Assembly (NCBI GenBank): GCA_027012915.1
Contig: JALUYN010000597.1
Coordinates: 1 to 7,242, forward strand
DNA length: 7,242 bases
From: Cellvibrionaceae bacterium
GTDB lineage: Bacteria; Pseudomonadota; Gammaproteobacteria; Pseudomonadales; Cellvibrionaceae
Direction: 5' to 3'
Positions 1 through 6,900 of the stretch are shown in pieces. The notes under the pieces are model-generated. The model was not told where the DNA came from. It searched no databases and saw nothing but the letters and a program-made list of their open reading frames with translations. Position 1 is the first letter of the stretch; each line of letters begins with the position of its first letter. The translations under genes and the position numbers were made by a program.

Positions 1-1
1 G

Positions 2-478
2 GGCAGCCTGTGGTGGGGCAAGAACAAACTGAAGATGCCGTTGGTCGGCGACATTATTTCTCGAGCGTTGATGGCTCGTTATGCTCGTTCCTTCAGTTTG
101 ATGCTGAAGTCCGGCGTGCCACTGCCACAGTCTTTGGATCTATGTGCTCGAGCTATGGGAAATTCTTATCTGACTCGAAAAATAGCTGATATCAAGGCCG
201 GAGTGGAGCGTGGTGATTCTCTTCTGCGTACTCACAATCAAACAGGTTTGTTTACGCCTCTAGTGTTACAGATGATTTCCGTGGGTGAAGAAAGTGGTCA
301 GGTGGATTCTCTGCTGGAAGAGGTTGCAGGATTCTACGAAAGGGAAGTGGAGTATGATCTTAAAACACTGAGCGATCGAATTGAGCCGATTATGATTGTT
401 ATGATGGCTGGGTTCGTACTGATATTGGCGCTGGGTATCTTTCTTCCCATGTGGAGCATGTATGAAGTACAGGCTTAA
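2..478 (+). CDS. mshG: MshG, type IV pilus inner-membrane platform protein (3' end, partial)
   Basis: This is the C-terminal 158 residues of a GspF/PilC-family polytopic membrane protein; the gene starts before the window, and the frame is open from base 2. The family forms the inner-membrane platform that couples the assembly ATPase (MshE in this system) to pilin polymerisation. The sequence shows the start of the second GspF repeat: a P-x-x-G-x-I segment, then RYARSFSLMLKSGVPLPQSL, matching the family pattern of an Arg/Phe-rich helix followed by SGVPL. A later GEESGQ motif and a final hydrophobic helix (about residues 120-148 of the fragment, IEPIMIVMMAGF onward) are also typical. The natural end is present and overlaps the next gene by 17 nt, indicating translational coupling. 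The MshG assignment rather than PilC or GspF rests on the msh genes downstream. Confidence 0.9.
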   Translation, partial: GSLWWGKNKLKMPLVGDIISRALMARYARSFSLMLKSGVPLPQSLDLCARAMGNSYLTRKIADIKAGVERGDSLLRTHNQTGLFTPLVLQMISVGEESGQVDSLLEEVAGFYEREVEYDLKTLSDRIEPIMIVMMAGFVLILALGIFLPMWSMYEVQA

Positions 479-968
479 AGAGGGTGGTTTCACGTTGATT
501 GAGCTTGTAGTCGTTGTCTGCATGATCGCGGTATTGATGGCGGTATCGGTTCAGTTCTACCAGAAGATACTAGGGGATGCCCGCAAATCAGGTTTGCAGC
601 TACTGTCGTCGCATTTTACTTCAGCGATTTCAATGCTCCATGTAAAGTGGATTAGAGAACATCAGCCACGTTCTCTGTGGCTGGATGATGAAACGGAAAT
701 TTTGTTGAATCGTCGAGGGTGGCCTATTGGCGCACGTGCTCCATATATTGATAATGATTTGGGAGCTTGCCAACAGCTGTGGGAAGGATTATTCCGAAAT
801 CCCGGTGCCCTTCCCGATATGGACGATGATGCTGAATTACGCAGTCAATATAGGACGTCTCGTCCACAAAAAGGGGTCTGTCGTTTTCAATTAACGGTGT
901 CTGGCGGTGACGGCGACTATTTTGACTACTTTTCTTCAAGTGGAAAGATAAAAACTTCTCTCAACTGA
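462..968 (+). CDS. MshF/MshB-like type IV prepilin-like protein
   Basis: A 168-residue protein with a short charged leader (MKYRLKEGG), cleavage expected after Gly9, then FTLIE with the conserved Glu at mature position 5 and a hydrophobic helix to about residue 31. It is therefore a substrate of the prepilin peptidase and probably a minor pilin of the MSHA pilus. The region around residues 55-85 (a helix ending in VKW, then a strand-like stretch and NRRGWP) resembles, from memory, the segment between mshG and mshA in known loci, where MshF and MshB sit. Here one gene occupies a place that usually holds two, so I cannot decide between the names. The ATG at 462 has GGAG at 453-456 five bases upstream and overlaps the mshG end. 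Two Cys (C101 and C138 or near) could form a disulfide. Confidence 0.75.
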   Translation: MKYRLKEGGFTLIELVVVVCMIAVLMAVSVQFYQKILGDARKSGLQLLSSHFTSAISMLHVKWIREHQPRSLWLDDETEILLNRRGWPIGARAPYIDNDLGACQQLWEGLFRNPGALPDMDDDAELRSQYRTSRPQKGVCRFQLTVSGGDGDYFDYFSSSGKIKTSLN

Positions 969-997
969 TTGGAATATAAGAGTATTTCTACTAGAAT
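969..997 (+). promoter_or_regulatory. Predicted sigma70 promoter of mshA and downstream genes
   Basis: TTGGAA (969-974) and TAGAAT (992-997) are separated by exactly 17 nt. The -35 matches consensus at 4 of 6 positions and the -10 at 5 of 6. It begins right after the stop codon of the preceding gene and would start transcription near 1003-1005, giving a leader of about 118 nt before the mshA start. A separate promoter for the abundant major pilin is biologically sensible, since mshA must be expressed more highly than the assembly genes. This is a prediction by pattern only. Confidence 0.5.
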
Positions 998-1014
998 TTT
1001 GAAACGGTTTATTT

Positions 1015-1105
1015 TTTAGGCAGGCAAAGGGGTAATAGGTGCCTGTCCAATTGCAGCAGGGACTCTTGGATTTGACTCATTCCGGCAATGGTGCCGATGC
1101 CTAAA
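1015..1105 (+). promoter_or_regulatory. Possible structured 5' leader of mshA with alternative pairings
   Basis: TTTAGGCA (1015-1022) is perfectly complementary to TGCCTAAA (1098-1105), so an 8-bp stem could enclose about 75 nt. The 5' strand can instead pair locally: 1019-1026 with 1040-1047 (8 bp including one G-U, 13-nt loop). A second small hairpin, CGGCA (1083-1087) with TGCCG (1092-1096) around ATGG, can be extended by CAT/ATG (1078-1080/1097-1099), which also competes with the long stem. The mshA ribosome binding site (AAAAGG, 1109-1114) follows four bases later. I do not recognise a known riboswitch class. A chance 8-bp match in a 150-nt region is not rare, so this stays tentative. 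Confidence 0.3.
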
Positions 1106-1121
1106 CACAAAAGGTAATGTT

Positions 1122-1586
1122 ATGAACAAAATGGTAAAGCAGCAGGGTTTTACTCTGATTGAACTGATTTCGGTCATCGTAATTCTTGGGATTCTGGCGG
1201 CTACAGCCGTTCCGCGCTTTTTGGATCTGTCCGATGCCGCTGAAGAGGCTGGTGCGAAAGGATTGGCCGGTAGTTTGAACAGTTCCAGTGCCGTAAATTT
1301 TGCGGCTTACACAGCTTGTGATGCCGGTTTGGCTGGTGCTGATGTTAATGCGATTGTGAACACTAGACGTAGTAGCTGTCTGGCAGCAGCTCAACAATTC
1401 GCCAATATCGATGTAGGGGTCTATACAGTTGCTAGCGCAACAGGCAGTTCTTGGGCGAATGCCAATGGTAGTCGTAACGATTGTACTGTCGCAGTTGACC
1501 TGAATAACGATAACGATTCGACAGATGCAAATGAAGTATTTCCATTCACTATGTTTGCAGTACAAGCACCTGCTAACTGTAACTGA
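1122..1586 (+). CDS. mshA: MshA, major MSHA pilin prepilin
   Basis: A 154-residue class III-signal prepilin: leader MNKMVKQQG, cleavage after Gly9, mature N-terminus FTLIE with Glu at +5, and a hydrophobic helix to about residue 29 ending in AVPRFLDL, the usual pattern for MshA/MshB pilins. The soluble domain has four Cys (66, 86, 121, 153); C121-C153 would close a C-terminal D-region, C66-C86 a second loop. The D-region carries an acidic stretch DLNNDNDSTD. The start ATG has AAAAGG seven bases upstream. It is the only gene here with its own leader and promoter, which together with its position before mshC argues for the major pilin, polymerised by MshE/MshG into the fibre. MshB is the main alternative, since the two families are close relatives. 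Confidence 0.82.
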   Translation: MNKMVKQQGFTLIELISVIVILGILAATAVPRFLDLSDAAEEAGAKGLAGSLNSSSAVNFAAYTACDAGLAGADVNAIVNTRRSSCLAAAQQFANIDVGVYTVASATGSSWANANGSRNDCTVAVDLNNDNDSTDANEVFPFTMFAVQAPANCN

Positions 1587-1597
1587 TCGAATGCGGT

Positions 1598-2035
1598 GTG
1601 ATTCGGAATCAAGGTTATAGGTGGCAATCTGGCTTTAGCCTGGTTGAATTAATCGCCGTTATTTTGATCCTAGGGGCACTTAGTGTTGTTGTAGTCCCCC
1701 GCTTTCTGAATCTCAATACCGACCTCCAAGCAAGCCGCGACGATCTCGTTGCGGCTTTGTTTTATGCGCAACAAATCGCCATGGCACGAGATAGCTCCAC
1801 CAACCCTGTGCAACTAGTTACCACCTCTACCACTTTGTCTGTTACTGAAAACGCCGCGGCTTTGTTAAACGGCGGTACTCAGTACCCTCTGTCATTACCC
1901 TCGGGTGTCACAGTTACAGCTCGAACGCTGAATTACGACAAGCTGGGTCGTATTCCAGCGGCTACCAGTTTCACTCTGACGCGTGGCGCCGACACGCTAA
2001 CGGTACAGGTGAGCGGGAGTGGTTATGCGAGATAA
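1598..2035 (+). CDS. mshC: MshC, MSHA minor prepilin
   Basis: A 145-residue prepilin with a 12-residue leader ending QSG, then FSLVE (Glu at +5) and a hydrophobic segment ending VVVPRFLNL. The following helix RDDLVAALFYAQQIAMARDSS resembles the GspH/FimT-like pattern of MshC proteins, where a minor pilin caps or primes the fibre. There are no Cys residues, unlike neighbouring MshA. The only usable start is GTG at 1598: an in-frame stop lies at 1580-1582 and no ATG occurs between it and the cleavage site. No convincing Shine-Dalgarno sequence precedes it, so translation probably depends on ribosomes finishing mshA, whose stop codon is 11 nt upstream. The 3' end overlaps mshD by 11 nt. Confidence 0.85.
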   Translation: MIRNQGYRWQSGFSLVELIAVILILGALSVVVVPRFLNLNTDLQASRDDLVAALFYAQQIAMARDSSTNPVQLVTTSTTLSVTENAAALLNGGTQYPLSLPSGVTVTARTLNYDKLGRIPAATSFTLTRGADTLTVQVSGSGYAR

Positions 2036-2600
2036 CTTCCGCAGTTGTTGGCTATCACTGTGTTCTAGCCAACCTACACGCAATCTGAATATTGGCGTTG
2101 GTCGGCTAGAGCTTAGCGATAGCCGACAAAAACGGGCAAAAGGATTTACCCTAATTGAGCTGATTGCCTTTATGGTAGTCGTCAGTATCGCCTTGCTGGC
2201 CCTGGTCCGCGTATTCCAACAAGCGGCCATTAACAATGTCGATCCCATTGTGCAAACCCGCGCTCTGGAATGCGCACAAGCGAAGCTCGATGAAATTCTG
2301 GCACGCAAGTTTGACGAAAACACACCGTCCGGTGGTGTACCCGCTTGCGGCAGTGCCGAAGTCGGTGCCAACGGTTGCAACGGTATTGCAGTGGATAGTG
2401 ATCTGGACGACGTTGGCGATTACAACGCTCACAACGACAATACCAAAAGCAATTGCGCCATTTCCGTGGCAGTGACCAGCGCGGGCACTGAATTGGGATT
2501 GCCCGCGGCACAAAATGCTCAGTTTCGCCGTATTGAAGTGACCGCCACCAGCGATGGCGGCGGACAAGTTGTTCTCTCGGCTTATCGGGCGAATTTCTAA
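2025..2600 (+). CDS. mshD: MshD, MSHA minor prepilin with a repeat-derived long leader
   Basis: A 191-residue prepilin. The cleavage site is after Gly40 (KRAKG^F), followed by TLIE with Glu at +5 and a hydrophobic helix. Mature features fit MshD: a helix with ECAQAKLDEILARKFDENTP, then an acidic DSDLDDVGDYN segment and paired Cys. ATG 2025 is chosen because GGGAG (2015-2019) lies five bases upstream; a GTG at 2019 lacks such a site. No ATG, GTG or TTG in frame occurs between 2025 and the cleavage site, so the leader really is 40 residues, against roughly 6-25 for most prepilins. Residues about 7-35 are encoded by an inserted double-hairpin repeat (2045-2129). Without it the leader would be near normal length (MRDNFR joined to KRAKG). 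It overlaps mshC by 11 nt and mshO by 1 nt. Confidence 0.85.
   Translation: MRDNFRSCWLSLCSSQPTRNLNIGVGRLELSDSRQKRAKGFTLIELIAFMVVVSIALLALVRVFQQAAINNVDPIVQTRALECAQAKLDEILARKFDENTPSGGVPACGSAEVGANGCNGIAVDSDLDDVGDYNAHNDNTKSNCAISVAVTSAGTELGLPAAQNAQFRRIEVTATSDGGGQVVLSAYRANF
2045..2129. repeat. REPIN-like inverted double palindrome inside the mshD leader
   Basis: Two 30-nt units in opposite orientation (2045-2074 and 2100-2129) are 24/30 identical after reverse complementing and are separated by a 25-nt spacer. Each unit is itself a hairpin with a perfect 8-bp stem and an 11-nt loop: GTTGGCTA (2047-2054) with TAGCCAAC (2066-2073), and GTCGGCTA (2101-2108) with TAGCCGAC (2120-2127). The inner edge of each unit carries a REP-type head: GTAG on the minus strand (2074-2077) and GTTG on the plus strand (2097-2100). 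Two inverted REPs with short head tetranucleotides match the REPIN/BIME architecture mobilised by RAYT (TnpA-REP) transposases. The whole element stays open in the mshD frame. No second copy is in the window, so the family identity is inferred from structure. Confidence 0.72.
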
Positions 2601-3376
2601 TGAACAGAGTCACCCCAAGGCAATCCGGATTTACGTTAATTGAAATAATCACAGTCATTGTGATTCTTAGTGTGGTATCCGTTCTCGGTGTCAATTTTAT
2701 AGGCGCCACCATCGACTCCTACGTCGCCACCGTTAATCGTGGGCAGCTAATTGCCAAGGGCAGGGCTGCGTTAGAGCGCATGGCGCGCCAGTTACGCGGT
2801 GCTGTTCCAAATAGCGTGCGCGTCAATGGTAACTGTGTAGAGTTTCTGCCGATGGCTGGTGGTGGCAACTATATCGGCCAGTTACCTGACACAGCCAATG
2901 GCGCGTCTGCAGTTACAACTATTGATACCGCACCTCATTCATTGGATTTTGGCACCGCGCGCTACGTTATTGTTGGAGCCATGGCTGCCAATGAGATCTA
3001 TGCGGCAACGCCGGTTTCGCTGGCAAGCCTGGCGTCACGCACCGCCGACCAACTGACCTTGAGTGCGGCAAAACAATGGCAACGCAATTCTGGGAGCCGG
3101 CGTTTCTTTCTGGGGGATTATCCGGAAGCGTTTTGCCTCAATGCTGGGTCACTGCGCTATTTTGCGGGTGTCAGTAGTCGGACGCCGTTTGACTCGACAG
3201 GCATACCAGCGGGAACAGGCGATATGCTGGCCGATGGTGTTGCTGCAGTAACACCTTTCACTCTGTCTGCTGGTACGCAGGATCTCAATGCGACCTTGTC
3301 AATTTCGTTGACTTTCACTGAGGGCTCCGAAGGGGTAGAGCTCAATCAAGAGGTACTGATTCGAAATGTGCCCTAG
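2600..3376 (+). CDS. mshO: MshO, MSHA minor prepilin (PilW/GspJ-like)
   Basis: A 258-residue prepilin: leader MNRVTPRQSG, then FTLIE with Glu at +5 and a hydrophobic helix to about residue 32. The following segment fits MshO: IDSYVATVNRGQL, then GRAALERMARQLRGAVPNSVRV and CVEFLPMAGGGNY, the conserved helix-plus-strand block of this family. Two Cys (about residues 78 and 179) may pair. MshO belongs with the larger minor pilins, comparable to GspJ/PilW, that sit near the fibre tip. Its ATG shares one base with the mshD stop (TAATG), implying translational re-initiation; the upstream GGGCG is only a weak ribosome binding site. Confidence 0.88.
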   Translation: MNRVTPRQSGFTLIEIITVIVILSVVSVLGVNFIGATIDSYVATVNRGQLIAKGRAALERMARQLRGAVPNSVRVNGNCVEFLPMAGGGNYIGQLPDTANGASAVTTIDTAPHSLDFGTARYVIVGAMAANEIYAATPVSLASLASRTADQLTLSAAKQWQRNSGSRRFFLGDYPEAFCLNAGSLRYFAGVSSRTPFDSTGIPAGTGDMLADGVAAVTPFTLSAGTQDLNATLSISLTFTEGSEGVELNQEVLIRNVP

Positions 3377-3404
3377 TCAGAACCATCGGCGGAGTCGAGT
3401 AGCT

Positions 3405-3878
3405 ATGAGTTACTGCGTAGGAGGATTGCCGCGTCGCTTTGCTTCTCGCAATAACGGGAGTTTCGTTTCGCAGCGCGGTTTTCTGATGCCGCTGGCCCTC
3501 TTTATTATTCTGACTATGGGCGGTATGGCTCTAACCGTCGCGCGTTATACCGGGCAATCTGCAACAGCGACTGTACAGGAAGAAATTACCGTGCGTGCGT
3601 TTTACGCTGCGGAAAGCGGTGCCCAGTATGCCATGAACAGAGTGTTGTACGATGACTCCAGTCCAATTACCCAGGGTAATGCACAGACCAATTGCGACGG
3701 CCTTGCGACGTCTTTGAATTTTGGCGTGGCAGGCCTGCAAACCTGTTCCGCTGCGTTAAGTTGCTCCTATACTGTTACCAGTGGTACTAGCTATTTTTCC
3801 ATTTCCAGTGTTGGTGCATGTGGTACCGGGGCATTATCTGCAAGACGCACGGTGCAAGTGTCGTCGTTTATGGATTAG
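3405..3878 (+). CDS. mshP: MshP, MSHA minor pilin (PilX-like)
   Basis: A 157-residue protein from ATG 3405. After a 25-residue leader ending SQRG, the hydrophobic helix begins FLMPLALFIILTMGGMALTV. There is no Glu at mature +5 (Leu instead), as in GspK-type tip pseudopilins and the PilX/MshP group. The next block, EITVRAFYAAESGAQYAMNRVLY, is the diagnostic MshP/PilX helix with the AAESGAQ motif. The soluble part has four Cys that may form disulfides. An in-frame ATG at 3366 would add 13 residues and overlap mshO by 11 nt (AAGAGG at 3348-3353, 12-nt spacing). I prefer 3405, which has GGAG at 3391-3394 and a leader nearer normal length. Leader residues 7-18 are encoded by a dispersed palindromic repeat (3423-3458). 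Confidence 0.8.
   Translation: MSYCVGGLPRRFASRNNGSFVSQRGFLMPLALFIILTMGGMALTVARYTGQSATATVQEEITVRAFYAAESGAQYAMNRVLYDDSSPITQGNAQTNCDGLATSLNFGVAGLQTCSAALSCSYTVTSGTSYFSISSVGACGTGALSARRTVQVSSFMD
3423..3458. repeat. Dispersed palindromic repeat in the mshP leader
   Basis: The segment begins GGATTGCCGCG and ends TCGCAATAACGGG, with ATTGC (3425-3429) and GCAAT (3448-3452) as the outer stem. Its minus strand reads CCCGTTATTGCGAG, then AAGCAAAGCGACGCGG, then CAATCC. From memory this closely matches a small palindromic repeat family common in many bacterial genomes (core GTCATTGCGAGGAGCGAAGCG). In the mshP frame it encodes GLPRRFASRNNG, close to the GLPRRFAPRNDG-type peptide often seen when that family lies in predicted proteins. 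It is 36 nt, a whole number of codons, so it would leave the frame intact. It has no sequence relation to the mshD repeat beyond being palindromic. Confidence 0.65.
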
Positions 3879-3926
3879 CCTTCTATGAATAGTTTGCAGC
3901 GTGCTTTGATGCGAGGTGAGAGCTCC

Positions 3927-6900
3927 ATGAAAATCGGGGTAAATCGCTTTTTACTGATTGTCTTTATATGTTTAGTAGCGGGTTGCCGGGCGATTACCGA
4001 TGCGACTCTGAATGGCTCAGAAACTGCGACGGTTGGGGGAGGAGATGATATTGATGTTACTGTCTTTGTTGAGACCAGATCACAGAGTTTCCCAAGAGAT
4101 ACCGGTGACTGGAAATCAACTTCGTACACTCTGAATGGTAATACGACTTGTGTGAATCATGGCGATCATTTCGGGACGGGGAGATACTCTGATTCTTTTA
4201 CGATCACCGCGCCTTCGGACGTTGGGACCTACGACCTTTCCATGGTGGCATATGAAGACGACGCTTGTTCGAATACCAGTACAGACAGCGATCGTGTAAG
4301 TCGCTCCGATGCCATTATAGTAACTGAGCCAGTTACTGTCCCTGATCCTGTAGCTTACTGGTATATGGATGAGGATAGCTGGAATGGGTCTTCGGGCGAG
4401 GTAGTTGACGCCACCGGCAATGGACATGACGGTTTTGCGGCTAATGGTCTAAGTACCGATGAGGATACTCCTGCCATATCGGGTTCACCCGGCACCTGTA
4501 GCTACGCGGATATGAGCAGTTCCAGTGGTCATTATATTCAGGTCCCCCATCATAGTGACTTAAACGGCAGTGATGCACTTACCTATACTGCATGGATAAG
4601 ACCCGACAGTTGGAATGGGATGCGCCAGGTAATGGCCAAGTCCGTTCATGGTGGAGGTTCCGGTCGCGCCCAGATGGGAATATTCTCCGAAGGCGGAAAC
4701 CTGCGTGGGCGGGCTGAAACCAGCGCAGGACGGCGAAATCTGAATGTGTCATTACCGCCTACCGGAACCTGGACTCACGTAGCGCTGGTTTATGATGGTT
4801 CCAGTTTGACCTTTTACATTAATGGTGCAGAAGCTGGAACCACGACATTTGCCAATTCGGTGCTAAGAGCAAACGCCGATCCTCTGAATATCGGTAAGCG
4901 GGTGGGTACCAACCAATACCTGTTTAACGGAGATATCGACGAAGTCGGTGTGTACACGGAAGTGTTGAACCGCGCTCAAATTCAATTGGTTATGCACCAG
5001 AGCAGACCCTGCAACGCCACGCCAAGCGTTGATCATTACGCTATTAGTTACAATGGCGGCAGCTCTTTTGGTAATGCCGAAGGGCTGACCTGTCAGGCAT
5101 CCGAAGTAACCCTCATTGCACACGCGGCCGATCACTCAGAACTGGCGCCAGGTGCCGGGGTCAGCATTAATCTTTCAAGTAACAGTGGCAAAGGTCGCTG
5201 GAGTTCTCCCTCTGCGGGAACACTGACTAACTTTAGCAACAATAACGGCACCGCAACCTATACTTTCGGTGCTAATTCCCGTGTGACGTTGCAGTACAGT
5301 CACCCCGAGGTGGCAACGGGAGCCAATGCGGTGAATATCAACACCGGCAGTGATTCCGCCTCTGAAGATCCTGATATCGAGTTTTACGACTCAGGCTTTC
5401 GTTTTATCGATGGCGCGGGTAACAATATCGGTTCAGTAGCTAACCCATTTGTTCAGATTGCCGGAGCTGAAAGTGCGGTCTTTTACCTTCAGGCGGTCAG
5501 GACTGATGACGTAAGCCAATCCTGTGTCAGTGCTTTTCCTTCGGGCGGCGATAAACTGGTGGATCTGGCCGCAGAGTGCAATAACCCAGGCAGTTGTCGC
5601 GGGCAGCAGGTTTCTTTGGTGAACAATGGTAACGCCTACCCAATAGCTACCCAGAATGACAATGGCGGGGGCGGCGTCAGTAGCTATACGGCGGATCGTG
5701 CGCTCCGTTTTAGCGCTAACTCCACTGCAGAATTAACCCTGGATTATCCTGATGTCGGCGCCATATCGCTCCATGCCCGGCACAATATTCTGTTCGCCGA
5801 TGGCACCGCTTCCGGAGAATATCTATCCGGTAGCAGTAACAACTTTGTAGTGAAACCTGCCAATCTTCTCGTCAGGACGGTGGCCGGTGTAACCGAACCG
5901 GCGCAAATGGATTCCGCTGCGGGTTTCAGGGCGGCAGGGGAGAGCTTTACCGTCGAGGTGGACTCTGTGAATTTTCATGGCGATATTACACCGAACTTTG
6001 GTCGAGAAAATTCAACGGCAGAAACCGTAGAGCTGAACTTTTTCAGTGTGGAGTTTCCATCAGGCGGCGTTGGTGGTGACAGCAATCTGTCTCCAGGCAA
6101 CTTTTCCCTGACGGCCACCGATGGGCGACTCCGGGCCACCGATGTGAGTTGGGACGAGGCTGGTGCCATTAAGGTTTTTGCCTCCATAGCGGATGGAGAT
6201 TATCTCTCTTCTGGCGATGTTACCGGTACCGCATCACCGACTATCGGCCGCTTTTATCCGGACCGTTTTACACTTTCCGGCGATGCCATTGATAACAGTT
6301 GTGGCAGTTTTTCCTATTTGAGCGAGCCTACGCTGTCCGTTGCTTATACTGCGACCGCGGTAAATGTTTCCGGCTCGGCGTTGAAAAATTACGATTCCGC
6401 GCTTGGGTATCCCGTTGCCAGCTTCGATTTTGTCTCTGAAAGTGGAAACAATGGCACTGATCTGGGAAGCCGATTGCAGGTGCCGGCGATAGCCTCGACC
6501 ACGTGGGGTAACGGTGTCTACACGCTTGCTGATACTACCGCCAGCTTTCAGCGCAGTGGTTTGGAAGCACCGATTGTGCAGGTGTATGTTGGCGTGCAAA
6601 TGAATGATGTCGTTGATGATCGCGCGTTTGAGAATCCGGATATGAATGCATCGACTTCTGGCGATTGCTCCGTTGCTGGGAATTGTAATGCTCGTCAACT
6701 GGATACTGCGGATATTGCCGGGCTGACCATGAGGTACGGGCGCCTGCTGAGCCAAAGTGTGCATGGGCCGGAAACCGCTTCCTTAGCTGCGCCACTGCGG
6801 GTGGAATACTGGAATGGAACTCTGTGGCTATTGTCTGCCGACGACAGCTGTACGGTAATTCCCCGCTCCAGAGTGGAGTTTGACGGTACTGCGATTACCA

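Noticed and set aside
1040..1055. Possible sigma54 promoter (TGCC...TTGCA) upstream of mshA
   Set aside because: The -12 element and spacing look right, but the nearly invariant GG of the -24 element is GC; the sigma70-type pair at 969-997 is better.
1015..1105. Cyclic-di-GMP (GEMM-I) riboswitch ahead of mshA
   Set aside because: The length and position are suggestive, but the conserved blocks of the class, such as the GCAAACC-like and GGGACGCAAAGCC-like segments, are not found in order.
1072..1107. TTGACT as a -35 element close to mshA
   Set aside because: No acceptable -10 lies 16-18 nt downstream; TAAACA is at 24 nt spacing.
1088..1117. Nine-codon upstream ORF (MVPMPKHKR) in the mshA leader
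   Set aside because: It has no ribosome binding site, and its stop overlaps the region just after the mshA Shine-Dalgarno sequence; such short ORFs are common by chance.
1101..1565. 154-codon minus-strand ORF opposite mshA
   Set aside because: It is antisense to a clear pilin gene, low complexity in composition, with no recognisable domain or ribosome binding site; a coding shadow.
3366..3404. Upstream ATG 3366 as the mshP start
   Set aside because: It cannot be excluded, but would give a 38-residue leader and has a 12-nt spacing to its ribosome binding site; ATG 3405 fits better.
6234..6764. 176-codon minus-strand ORF within mshQ
   Set aside because: It lies wholly opposite the strongly supported mshQ coding sequence and shows no family features.
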